Source: Isoetes taiwanensis (lineage: Eukaryota; Streptophyta; Lycopodiopsida; Isoetales; Isoetaceae). Taken from it: 64,000 nucleotides of DNA. Shown in pieces: positions 10,104 through 20,157 of this stretch (position 1 is its first letter; every line of letters starts with the position of its first letter). A program made the translations under genes and the position numbers. The notes under the pieces were generated by a model that saw nothing but the letters and a program-made list of their open reading frames with translations, was not told the DNA's origin and made no database searches. The stretch spans positions 15,368,245-15,432,244 of the forward strand of contig JAJEKV010000001.1 of NCBI GenBank assembly GCA_021234155.1, given 5' to 3'.

Positions 10104-12495
10104 GAGTTCACCTCAATGTTAGATCATTTTCTGTTGTCATTTATTTTATTAAACTGTCTAACTGGATGTTGCATCTACTTGTTCTCTTGTTTTCTTTTTT
10201 AATGTTCTTATCTTATGAAAAGTGCTGTTTTAGGATTAAATATATCCTTCCGTAGAACAAACCAAATAGGCCATACATATTTCTAAGCATTTACATAAAT
10301 AGAGCAGTATTTATGCTTACGCTACTGCATTTCTGCACTTCCCATGTATTTTGAAGTGCTTAACCTGTTTTCAACACTGAATATTACAACAGTGCTTTCT
10401 ATCCGCTTAAAACTTACCCATTGGTACATTTTAAATGCTGATGTTTCCTATTAATATTTTTCCCAAACTGGTATTTGCCTTTATACCAGCTGGACTTTCA
10501 GTTCTGAATCCTAAGGCCATAAATAACCTTAGTCACATCAGGAATTTTCAGCTATATGTTTCTTTGTACTACATTTCCATTTTCTTTTTATGAACACTTT
10601 GCATACAACTGAGCTATTACATAAAAGCCTTTTTAGACCAGTATTTATGCTTACGCTACTGCATTTCTGCACTTCCCATGTATTTTGAAGTGCTTAACCT
10701 GTTTTCAACACTGAATATTACTACAGTGCTTTCATATTTTGGTTAATATAGCAACCATAGATCTGTTTATTCCCTTAGATCACTCAGATTTAGAAACATG
10801 CCTAGTCAAAATATACTTTTATGGAACTTAATGCTGTAGTTTGCATCCCAGTTTGCCTGGCATCCCAGTTTGCATGGACATCATTTTAGTTGGTAATTAT
10901 GATCCGAAGTAGAAATTGAGACCTGTGAAATGTGGCGGCCCACTATTAAACATTTATGTATATGCGCTCTGTAGTTTAAGGTACTTGACATGCTGACTGG
11001 TATATGGAAAAAACTTTATTCTCTTAACTGCTACTTAATTGCCCATGTTCGACCTTGATATTCTGTCTTGTTACTAATGATTCTGGTTAACAGAGCCTGG
11101 ATGAGATGCACAGTAGTCCTGGTTTGCATGCTGCAGCTGGAACTGGTCTTGCTGAAGAATGTGCAACCTTGGGAGACAGACTGGGAGGCAGATGCATTTG
11201 TTGCTTCCTTTCTTTGCGATAATGCCACGGTTCTATTGCGACAGCAATAGAACCGACATTCCTTGGATGGGGACGTCCCCTTGTCATTCCTATTTATTCA
11301 GCCTCTCTTCATTATTCTATCATCGGCGTTCTCTTGAGCTAGATTTCTCCTTCTTCTCTATCCTATCAGTTTCCCTACCCTATTCCTATTCTATTCTCTT
11401 CGTCTCAACTTCTCCCTATCGTGTCTCCCGATTTTGTTGAGCATCTAATCTGTTGTTGCAATCCTTGTGTTAGGCGGCCTAGGCAGATTAAGAAGTAGGC
11501 ATTCACGCTTATTGAGTACCTGTTAGTTCTCACCCTTTTTGGATTTGGCTTTGGGTCGGTGGTGCTGGCCGACTATGGACTGTAGTTTGCAGAGAAACTC
11601 GTCTGATTTTGTTTGCCAAGATTCGACAGGCGACTGTTCTTCAACAATATGGAGCGATTTTTTCTAGATAAGTTGCTATTCTCTTCTATGTCTTTTTTGT
11701 GGCATGGATTTTTCAAACGATTTGGGGCTTTGGTTTCTTCGCTTCATTTTTTCTTGGCTATGGCCATTCCGTTGCCGCCTGAAGCCCCCTTTGTTGCCAA
11801 ATCCTTTCCTGCCAGACCGCCTACTCACTGATTTAGAATGGTTTGATATGATTGACAGATAAACCCTTATTCTATACACCCCGTTTCTTGCAAAGCAACT
11901 GATTTGCGGTAGGCCTTCTTTGGTTTGGGTTGATTTCATCTTTTATTTTTTGTCTGTGGCTGTCTTCAGATCAGAGCCTATGCCGCTTAAGGATGCATGC
12001 ATCAAATGGTTTCAGAATAACTGGGTTCCGACCTTATGGTAGCTTCCTTTGGTGAACCATTTCATTGCAGCAGGCCTCCTCGCTTCTAGCTTCTATTTTC
12101 CATCAGCTAATCGGGGATTCTAACAGAGGCTTCTGCGGGATTTTAACAGAGGCTTCTGCACTTCCAGTTTTATATGTGATTGTACTCAGGGCCTTGGACG
12201 TCATGGACACCGAGATTTGCCTGGAAACTGACCTTTTCTGCAGTTTGAGCAGTGCCAAAAGAATTTTACTTGTGACAAGCGTTTATGATGCAGTAGCGAA
12301 ACCCAGAGTAGCCGATTTTTTCCTCTCAAAGAGCTATGGATGGAGCGATGAATGCCTGCAGAAACAAATGAACAAGGATGAGTGCTCGTGATGGAAGCTT
12401 CTATAATCAGGGCAGTTTGCTACGGTAATGGCGCCTGTAGCATAGGTCTTTGTTGATTTAAAGCTAGTGATTGTCATGGGCAGTAGGCTGTACAA
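10104..12495. other. intergenic stretch with no recognisable gene
   Basis: AT-rich sequence with no ORF I can assign. One coding-like piece starts after an AG acceptor at 11094 (SLDEMHSSPGLHAAAGTGLA) and stops near 11221; I do not recognise it. A direct repeat is listed separately. Confidence 0.4.
10305..10733. repeat. 95-bp direct repeat, copies at 10305-10399 and 10639-10733
   Basis: Both copies begin CAGTATTTATGCTTACGCTA and end ACAGTGCTTTC, with a single difference (ACAACAG versus ACTACAG). The 239-bp spacer is unrelated. The near identity points to a recent segmental or template-switch duplication. Confidence 0.85.
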
Positions 12496-13968
12496 TTTGC
12501 TAGATGTGTTAGGCAGCATGCATCTACATGATTATGCTACAGGTTAGCAGTCTATTCTGGTCTTTTTTGTTATAACATGTACATATCTTCCATGAAATTC
12601 ATTCTGCAGATAAAGAAGGTACTGTTTTCCAGCTTGTATGATTGTATAGGTTCAATTTTTAGGGATTTATTTGTTATGCATGGACTGTCACACAACACAT
12701 GATGCGACAAGTTACAGGACTGTGTATGATAAGTGACTTGAGTATGGGTGATGTCAATAAGCGACATTTGTCTCTAAGATAGTTGATGCACCAGATTAAG
12801 AGCGCGTATTTTCTTTATATGATTAGATCCTCACCAGTTTTCCATGGGTTTGGTCCCACGGCAGGTTTTAGATAAATCCATGTTGTCTAAATCCATGTCG
12901 TTCTTGCTATCCATGGTTACCTCTGTATGCTATTTCTTGGATTTCTTTGTGCACATGTCTCTTCTAGTTATAAGGCAGACTATTATGTCAAATTCTAACA
13001 CGTTTTCTTGTTTTTATTTTTTGTTTGCCACGTGACATAGTCTGATAAAGTACTGTCCCAGGACCGTGGACCACCGCCTTGCTAGTTTCTGTTTGTTTGT
13101 AATCAAGGGAGGACACGGCTCCGGTATCCCTGCTTTAGTATATTATGGCATTTACATCCTTTTGTGGATTTTATGTCTTGATCTCATATGCATTTGCCCG
13201 GTGTCCTGTACTTATCACATGTCCTTTTGCTAGATGTGTTAGGCAGCATGCATCTACATGATTATGCTGCAGGTTTGCAGTCTATTCTATTCTTTTTTGG
13301 TTATAACATGTACATATGTTCCATGAAATTCATTCTGCAGATAAAGAACGAACTGTTTTCCAGCTTGTATGATTGTATAGGTTTAACTTTTAGGGATTTA
13401 TTTGTTATGCTGTCACACAACACATGATGCTGGTATCAAAAGACAGATTACAGGACCGTGTATGATAAGTGACGAGTATGGGTGATGTCAATAAGCGACA
13501 TTTGTCTCTAAGATGGTTGATGCACCAGATTCAGAGCACGTATATTCTTTATATGATTATATCCTCACCAATTTTCCATGGATTTGGTCCCGCGGCAGGT
13601 TTTAAATCTATCCATGTTGTTCTAAATCCATGTCGTTCTTGTTATCCAAGGTTACCTCTGTATGCTATTTCTCGGTTTTCTTTGTGAGTGCATGTCTCTT
13701 CTAGTTATAAGGCAAACTACGTCAAATGCAAACACGTTTTCTTGTTTTTATTGTTCGTTTGCCACGTGGCATAGTCTGATAAAGTACCGTCCCAGGACTA
13801 TGGACCACCGCCTTGCTAGTTTCCGTTTGTTTGCAATTGAGGGAGGACCCGGCTCCGGTATCCCTGCTTTAGTATATTATGGCATTTACATCCTTTTGAA
13901 GGATTTTATGGTGGCTTTTAGTCTTGATCTCATATGCATTTGCCTTGTGTCCTTTACTTATCACATGG
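12496..13968. repeat. approximately 730-bp tandem duplication
   Basis: Copy A (about 12496-13222) and copy B (about 13226-13968) both start TTTGCTAGATGTGTTAGGCA and run collinearly through TTCCATGAAATTCATTCTGC, GTCCCAGGAC and GTATCCCTGCTTTAGTATAT. They differ by scattered substitutions and small indels. No gene is recognised in either copy. Confidence 0.85.
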
Positions 13969-14656
13969 CTTTCCCTCCTGGTGCAAAATGGATCTGGCAT
14001 TTGTTTGACTTAGTAATTTGTTTGCTTGCACTTGTGGTTGCAAATTCATTTTGAGCCAAGCCACTTAGGGACATATGCATGATACCTTGTTTTCCAAGTC
14101 TCGTATGGTTGTTGGCCTAGTACATGTTTTTAAAAAGGGCTTGGGGTCCATGGATTGATCTTTGCGTGATGACGTGGATGGAACTTTTTTAGCATTTGTA
14201 TCTTATCATCTTATGTACTTGAACTCATCATTTTAATAGTATATCGTCGGTTCACTTTTCCTAATGAAGCATGTGGGTTTCTTCGAACAATCGTCCTTTT
14301 TGTCTTTTTCTGGTTTTTGGTACTATATGGTAGTCATCGTGATCCTACATGGCATTTCATAACCAGGTATATTCTTCATAACCAGGTATATTCTTTATAT
14401 CTCATGGCTCCTACCACTTGTCTTCTATATTATCTTTCCACTTATTTTTCCTCAACTCTCACGTGTAGTTTGGTTGGTTTGCCTAGTTGGGACCTTGGTT
14501 CTAGTTAGGGCCTTGGGGCTTAGATGGTCTATTTCGGCTTAAACATGTTTTTTCTTTGGCTTTCATAACTTTTGCCTTTTAATTCCCATAGGATGCTAGT
14601 TGTGGTTGCCTTATTTGAGGTGCACATTTGGTAAATACAATAGCCAAGATGTGCAC
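13969..14656. other. non-coding stretch before element A
   Basis: AT-rich, with a short duplication CATAACCAGGTATATTCTT at about 14357-14395. No gene or RNA is recognised. It ends where similarity to the element A LTR begins. Confidence 0.4.
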
Positions 14657-15905
14657 AAGGGAAACCCTAACTTGCCCATTTTTCGTTTCTAGGGTTTTAG
14701 AGCTCTGTTTTGGCTGCCTCAAGAGCCAAAACCGCCTCCCAGACTCTGCCCGAGAGAATTGCACCATTAGTTTCCCTTGATTCGAGCGTTTCAAATAGAT
14801 GGTCGAACTTCGGTCGAGGAGAGCCACTCAAGGATCGGTATTTGGCCAATTAAATAGTCTAAACCCTATTTCAGGTCATAGAATCATGGGGTTTAGCCTA
14901 TTAAATTGCCCATAGCAGCCTTCTGGATCTCTAGATACCAGACTCTAACTAAAGAACCTAACTCTATGATATAGATTAGATATAGTTCTTTAGTTCTTCT
15001 GTGATCTATATGGATGATGTAACTCTATGAACTCCTTGTATTGGGAAGGGGGGTAGAGACCTCAAGCTTGGTAGTAGATGCTCCTAGATTAGCCTCTCTA
15101 GCACACTATAACACCTGGTTGTGGGTGAAGGGGCCAGACTGGCTAAGAAGGAGATTCATGTTCTGACTCCTGAACGATCCCTCTGGTGTGTAAGGCCTAC
15201 CAGGGATCATAGTGACTAGGTCTAATGGCTTACCACTGAGTGTGGGTAGGGCATGGACTCGACACCCGTGAAGTGGTGTACACTTTCCAATGGGTTCAGT
15301 CGAATACGGGCAGTGGCCCTCTAGTCACCCTGAGTCAGCATGCAGATCTCTGGAGGGAGTGATCCCTTCCTGCCCCATCGGAACTGGGAGGATGAGACCC
15401 AGGAATAGCCCCTTTGGCTATGCATCCCGTGAGCTCTGATCGTCCCGACACTTTTCAGCCTACTCTGCAAAGTGTGCGCAGGAGGGGCGGATGGAGTGGA
15501 CAATCCTATGCCATGTTCTTATGCCAGCCAAATCCATTGCCATGAATTACATGCGCCCGCGAACTCTGGGAGACCCAAGCCGCCGGGTCATCCTTTTCGA
15601 AGTCCGAGCCTTGGGTAGGATCCCTATGTATGATCTTGATCATTGTTTATGCAGGATGTTGATGCACCACCCTTCAAGGTGGATATGTGGTTATGTTTTA
15701 TCTTGACATGTATGTTTACGCTTCCCGCACTAGGTAGGCCCCGAGGGGAGCGGTAAAATGACCCCTTCACTCTTCCCCCCGGAACCGAAATCGGCGGTTG
15801 CGGTGTCATGTGGAGGGGCCTCGTATCGACATGAAGGCGGGTATGGGGATGAACTCTGTTTGTATACGGTGAGTGCACCATATCTCGCGGTAAGGGGGAC
15901 GTCAC
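14657..15905 (+). repeat. element A 5' LTR, lacking its U3 beginning
   Basis: Aligns with 43732-45004 of the 3' LTR from AAGGGAAACCCTAACTTGCC to GGGGACGTCAC. The missing roughly 400 bp include the TGTGACGT start and the CTATTTAA TATA-like box, whose counterpart in the 3' LTR ends 2 bp before the breakpoint. Many of the differences from the 3' LTR fall at CAG/CTG sites. Confidence 0.85.
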
Positions 15906-15909
15906 GCGA

Positions 15910-15920
15910 TGGTATCGAGC
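15910..15920 (+). other. primer-binding site, initiator Met tRNA (element A)
   Basis: TGGTATCGAGC a few bases after the LTR end; the canonical site TGGTATCAGAGC lacks one base here. An ATG (15922) follows immediately and opens a short frame beginning MFLV, as it also does in element B. Confidence 0.75.
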
Positions 15921-16115
15921 AATGTTCTTGGTGACTAAGAGCAAAGCACTGACCATGCTCCCAATAGCACTAACTTGATAGGATCCTTAAACCTCGAGAA
16001 ATGGGAAATTTTTTTTTTCTCATTTTTGTAGTTTATGCTAAGCTAGTAACAGTTAGAATGAATGAAAAACATAAAAAGACTAAAATTGGTGAGCCAACCT
16101 TCAAAAAGTAGGGTG

Positions 16116-16182
16116 GTCTCACACGTTGCGCCAGGACAGATAATGAGAATCTCATTTTCGGGCTGGGCGCAACGTGTGAGAC
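16116..16182. promoter_or_regulatory. hairpin repeat H1, upstream of H3-like gene
   Basis: A perfect 17-bp stem (GTCTCACACGTTGCGCC pairing with its complement at 16166-16182) encloses a second palindrome around AATGAGAATCTCATT. It is one of four related copies in element A, two before each extra gene. Confidence 0.8.
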
Positions 16183-16316
16183 ATTCAGCTTGAAACACAC
16201 CAAAAAGTCATAAATTACGCAAAAATAACTTGTAGTTCTAATTTTGAGCTAAGACATAGTAAAATTGGCATATTATACGCTTAAAAAGTATAGAATTTAA
16301 TAGCGGAACCCACCAT

Positions 16317-16383
16317 GTCTCACACGTCACGCCAGGACAGAAAATGAACTTTTCATTATCGGTCTGGGCGCAACGTGTGAGAC
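16317..16383. promoter_or_regulatory. hairpin repeat H2, upstream of H3-like gene
   Basis: Second copy of the roughly 67-bp hairpin: GTCTCACACGTCACGCC pairs with GGCGCAACGTGTGAGAC with two mismatches, plus inner GAACTTTTC. It lies 78 bp before the TATA box at 16461. Confidence 0.8.
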
Positions 16384-16460
16384 CATGCTTAAATTTAGGT
16401 GTTCTAGACGTTTTAGGTAACCCAAAAAGGTAGTTTGGAATTTGACCTAAAAATCGACCC

Positions 16461-16470
16461 CTATAAATAG
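16461..16470 (+). promoter_or_regulatory. TATA box for H3-like gene (element A)
   Basis: CTATAAATAG, a consensus plant TATA box, lies 99 bp upstream of the H3-like ATG at 16560 and well inside the element, so it would be an internal promoter separate from the LTR. Confidence 0.6.
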
Positions 16471-16559
16471 ATCTCGACCCCCATTTCCGCCCCTCCTTAG
16501 AAAATCGCCTCGCCGCTAAGGCTATCTTCTGGCGATAGCACGGATCCACAACCGTCAAC

Positions 16560-17745
16560 ATGGCCCTGACAAAAATCGCATCGCTAGGGAAGCCCCGCCG
16601 AGGCTAATCGTCTGCCGCCAAATACTCGCCCTCATTCGAGGATACCCAAGAACGCTTTTTCGCAAGGCGAATCTTCTTCTTCCAAAGAAGGAGGCAGGAT
16701 CGACCGAGCCGCCAGACGGGAGGTCATAGGCGCAGGAGCGCCTGACATTGCGCCAGAGATTCTTGAAGAGATGGTCAAGAGGAGAGGAGGAACAGGAGGA
16801 ACTGGAGCAGATAGGGCAGCCGACCGCCGAGGAGCAACCGAGGCTTGGGGCCCGGGCAGCAGGAGGAGGAAGAGAGAGGAGCAGCGTAGCCGAAATGCTT
16901 AGCCCCTCGCCAAGAAGCAGACCTCGCGCCTTCATCGCCAGTATGAAGCCAAGGAGCGAGCCGACGAGAAGAGGACGAAGAGCCGGAAGACTAAAACAAC
17001 CACAGCCGGCCGAAGAAGAAGAGGAAGGCCAAGGCCATTAAGGCGGCAAGAGAAAAAAGTTGTGAAAGTGGGTAAGCGAAGACGGGTCCCGGCCTATCAA
17101 CGAGCCATCAGCGAAGCAGACCCCGCTTTCTACCGACGACGGACGAAGATTACGCCCCCAACACCGGGGGGTAAGCTCTTCAAAACCCCGGCCGTGGAGA
17201 AGGAAGTACCGGAGCGTGCAGCACCTGAAAGCAGAAGAACAGCCCGGCAAAAGCCCCCACCTTTTCCGGACGTGGGATAGACTTAAAGCCCCGCCGACCC
17301 AACGGGAGGGCGTGATAGATAGACCCGGTCAAGGTCTATCAGAAGAAGATTAAGGAGCACAACGCCTATATGGCGAAGTGGGAGGCATACAATGCTTATT
17401 ACCAGGAGCACAGAGTGAGAACGATTGAAGGCGGACGCCCAACAAAAAGCCAGACCCTGAAACCGCCGCCACCCAAGCCCAAGCCTCCCAGAGCACCAGG
17501 AAAGAAGCGGACCAAGAGCAAGCGAAGGGAGCGAGGGGCCCTCAAGGAAATCCGGCACTTCCAAATGGGTTCACGGACTCTTGATCCCCCGGGCACCATT
17601 CCAACGCTTGGTCCGAGAAGTCATGCAGGAGTACAACACGGACATGCGCGTGACCGATGAAATGCTGGAAGAGGGTCACGCTTATGAGACAGGATATGTT
17701 TTTGGCCAGACACATCAAGGGAGAACGCCCTTGAACTTCTTGTAA
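16560..17745 (+). pseudogene. histone H3-like gene of element A, decayed
   Basis: Starts at ATG 16560 reading MALTKIASLGKPRR, which retains M-A-x-T-K of the H3 tail. A long charged region follows (Arg/Glu/Pro-rich, several frame breaks), including KVYQKKIKEHNAYMAKWEAY, sharing KVYQ with the element B gene. The fold begins at about 17538 with GALKEIRHFQ (H3: VALREIRRYQ). After a one-base frame change it continues [20 protein letters not shown] (17593 onward; H3: [20 protein letters not shown]). The alpha-2/alpha-3 part is not recognisable before the stop at 17743-17745. Homology to the better preserved element B gene makes the call firm; function of this copy is unlikely. Confidence 0.75.
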
Positions 17746-17878
17746 ATAATGAAAATTTTTGTTAATATAAAGAATTTTGGTGTAAATAATGAGTCCAATC
17801 TTGTTTAATTAAGTTAAGATATCGATTTCTGGCTTTTATTTTGGTTAAATTGGAGTTTTTGAGCAAAATTGAGACGAT

Positions 17879-17945
17879 GTCTCACACGTCGCGCCAGGAC
17901 AGAAAATGAGATTCTCATTTTTGGGCTGGGCGCAACGTGTGAGAC
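17879..17945. promoter_or_regulatory. hairpin repeat H3, upstream of ORF2
   Basis: GTCTCACACGTCGCGCC pairs with GGCGCAACGTGTGAGAC with one mismatch, with a perfect inner palindrome AAAATGAGATTCTCATTTT. It lies 134 bp after the H3-like stop codon. Confidence 0.8.
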
Positions 17946-18077
17946 CATGCCCAAAAATGCCCAAAGCAGCTCCAAATCGACCAAATAAGGGGTCAATTCT
18001 GCCTAACTCGGCGAGTTTAGTAGAATTACAGCCTTAGATTACCCAGATTGATTAAATTTAGCCCATTTAGAACCCAT

Positions 18078-18143
18078 GTCTCACACGTCGCGCCAGGACA
18101 GAAAATGAACTTTTCATTATCGGGGCAGGCATAGCGATGAGAC
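18078..18143. promoter_or_regulatory. hairpin repeat H4, upstream of ORF2
   Basis: The left arm matches the other copies exactly (GTCTCACACGTCGCGCC); the right arm has decayed (GGCATAGCGATGAGAC). It lies 180 bp before the second TATA box at 18323. Confidence 0.7.
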
Positions 18144-18322
18144 CTCGCACCATTTTCTTCACCAAATGATCCCCAAGTTGTTGCAATAGGTTCATTAGTC
18201 CATCCTAGCATGCTCAAACCCTAGAAGTAGTCTTCAAACTCTCAATTGCACCCTTTAATAGATCAGAATCACCCAATCCCAGTAAATTCTAGATCATCCA
18301 AAAATTAGGGTTTTCCCCTTTT

Positions 18323-18332
18323 CTATAAATAG
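18323..18332 (+). promoter_or_regulatory. TATA box for ORF2 (element A)
   Basis: CTATAAATAG, identical to the box of the H3-like gene, 122 bp upstream of the ORF2 ATG at 18445. The two promoters share the order hairpin, hairpin, TATA, start, so the module looks duplicated. Confidence 0.6.
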
Positions 18333-18444
18333 GTCCTCCACTTCTCAATTAGCACCTTACAAGTTTGCTCTCCACTGCTTAGGCGATCTTCCGCTCCCTG
18401 AGGCGCTTCTGCATCCGTTTGATACTCTCTTCTTCGCTAGATCA

Positions 18445-19975
18445 ATGGCCACTATGGACTTCAGGCGATGGTACAACGCCAGTGCCCATGCGGCCGAGGC
18501 GGATGTCAATACATCTTCCGAGTCTTTGGGAGAGAAATAGATGTGCAAGCCACGCTGAATGCAACCCCAGCATATAGACAAGTCTTAGCAGAGTTCTAAG
18601 CTAGGGTAGGACCCTCCCTTGTCCAGGTTCCCCCTTGCATAGGCTATTTTGTTCCCCGCCCATCCCTTCAAGCAGCCTTGGGTGATGTCCCCAATATCGC
18701 CAAGTACCTAACTAACAAGGCGCAGAGGCTACCAGACTACATGGTCATGACAGCTAACAGGACCAAGTATTTTTCCTACACCGCCGCCTTAGTTATTTTC
18801 CTATCCCACCGTGCCGAAAACCCTTTGGGGGCAACCTCTATCCCTCCCATGGAGGTGGACCCCATAGCAGTCCAAGCCGAAGAGCAGATGCTTTTGCAGT
18901 ACCAGCAAGAGCAAGAAGGAAGGGACGAAGAAGAGGAGTCAGACGACGAAGAGTACACTGAGCTAGACTCAGAAGAGGAACGGCAACAAGCAGAACATGA
19001 GCTGGTCAACTTCGAGCAGAGCCGGCAGACCATCAGAGTTGCTCCCCCACTTGGGCTAGGCATCACAAGCCTAGCCCCTATCATCATCAACGGAGAGGAG
19101 TATCTACTCCCTGGCGACATCCGTAACCTCCCCAATGCGGGGAGAGGGAGTTCCGGTTGATGAACTGCTCCCACCAATCTACGGCAGAGACCGACATGGG
19201 CGACTTCATCGTCCGGGAGTCTCGAACTTCCCGCTTCAAGTCGTGGGGAAGCCGACACCTACTGTGGGAAGCGACTTGAGCATCCCTAAGACATACAATA
19301 GCATAAAGGCGTGTTATGGAGATGGGAGACCTGCCATCGGAAGAAGAGTTCCTCGCCATTCAGGAACGGATGGGGATCGAGGCAAGACCACCCGGCATCC
19401 CGATGTCGAAGTCCCTCGACACCACCTCCAAAGAAGAGGAGGGGAATCGACCTGGTGAGTCGACTCCCTGTCGAAGACTACCGGAGCTCACCAAGATAGG
19501 AGGTCGATGAAATATGCCGGCGGCGGCATAGAGCGGAGGCCAAACAAGTGGGGAATCATCCAGCGGACGCTGTAACGATAGGTCGCTGAGGTACTACCTG
19601 CCACTGCTGCTAGACGGGAGAATAGCGGTGGTACACCACAAATTCAGCCCCAGGGGTGAGGAAGGAGTGTTCATGCTGATCGCACTCTCAGGCTTCGGCA
19701 GGCATGCTCGAATAGCGGCAAATGTCGACTACGCTGTCCTAGTCAAGAGAGCAATGGCACTCGACCTCTTCGACTTCGCCATACCTCATCGACGTCAGGC
19801 GAGATTAGCGGTGGCCGCGGCCCTCACATCCGACCGCAGACTGGAAGACTTGGCGAGAGCCTTGCAGGGCGGCTCGTCAGCAAGCGTCTTCAGGAACTTG
19901 GGTCATTCGGTAGGAACGACCCAAGTTAAGAAGTTCCTAGAGGACAACCCATCTTACCGGCGATTTCAAGATTAG
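18445..19975 (+). pseudogene. ORF2 of element A, conserved protein of unknown function
   Basis: Starts MATMDFRRWYN (element B: MAPSNFERWYN). A central segment LPDYMVMTANRTKYFSY corresponds to MPDYMTAGHNRHRYLSS in B. An acidic linker follows (DEEEESDDEEYTELDSEEE), then a conserved region with IIINGEEYLLPGDIRNL. The C-terminal 115 residues are best conserved: LRYYLPLLLDGRIAV, FSPRGEEGVFMLIALSGFG, RALQGGSSASV and VKKFLEDNPSYRRFQD. At least three frame breaks interrupt it; A-prime has the last 273 codons intact. It is not gag (a standard gag follows) and I do not recognise the family. Confidence 0.7.
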
Positions 19976-20118
19976 TTAGACTCTTGATCCCGGAGACTTT
20001 TTGTACTAAAATATTATATAATATAAATATAATTTCCTTTTGCACTTCAAATGTTTTGTTGATGTATTTTGTGTCCCCAACTATACCAACAAACATAAAT
20101 AATGCAAGAGAACAAGCT

Positions 20119-20157
20119 AAAACTAACTATATAGCCATGAACTACTTGTGTATGCAG
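20119..20157 (+). other. 3' splice site before gag (element A)
   Basis: A branch-point-like ACTAAC (about 20122-20127) is followed by ACTTGTGTATGCAG ending at 20157. Gag homology with element B (R-x-x-GSG ... RNLF) begins right after the AG in both elements, and in B no in-frame ATG precedes it, which points to a spliced first exon. Confidence 0.5.

Noticed and set aside
16238-16935. Minus-strand frames over the element A promoter and H3-like start
   Set aside because: Composition reflects the opposite strand; they run through hairpins and TATA box and show no domain.
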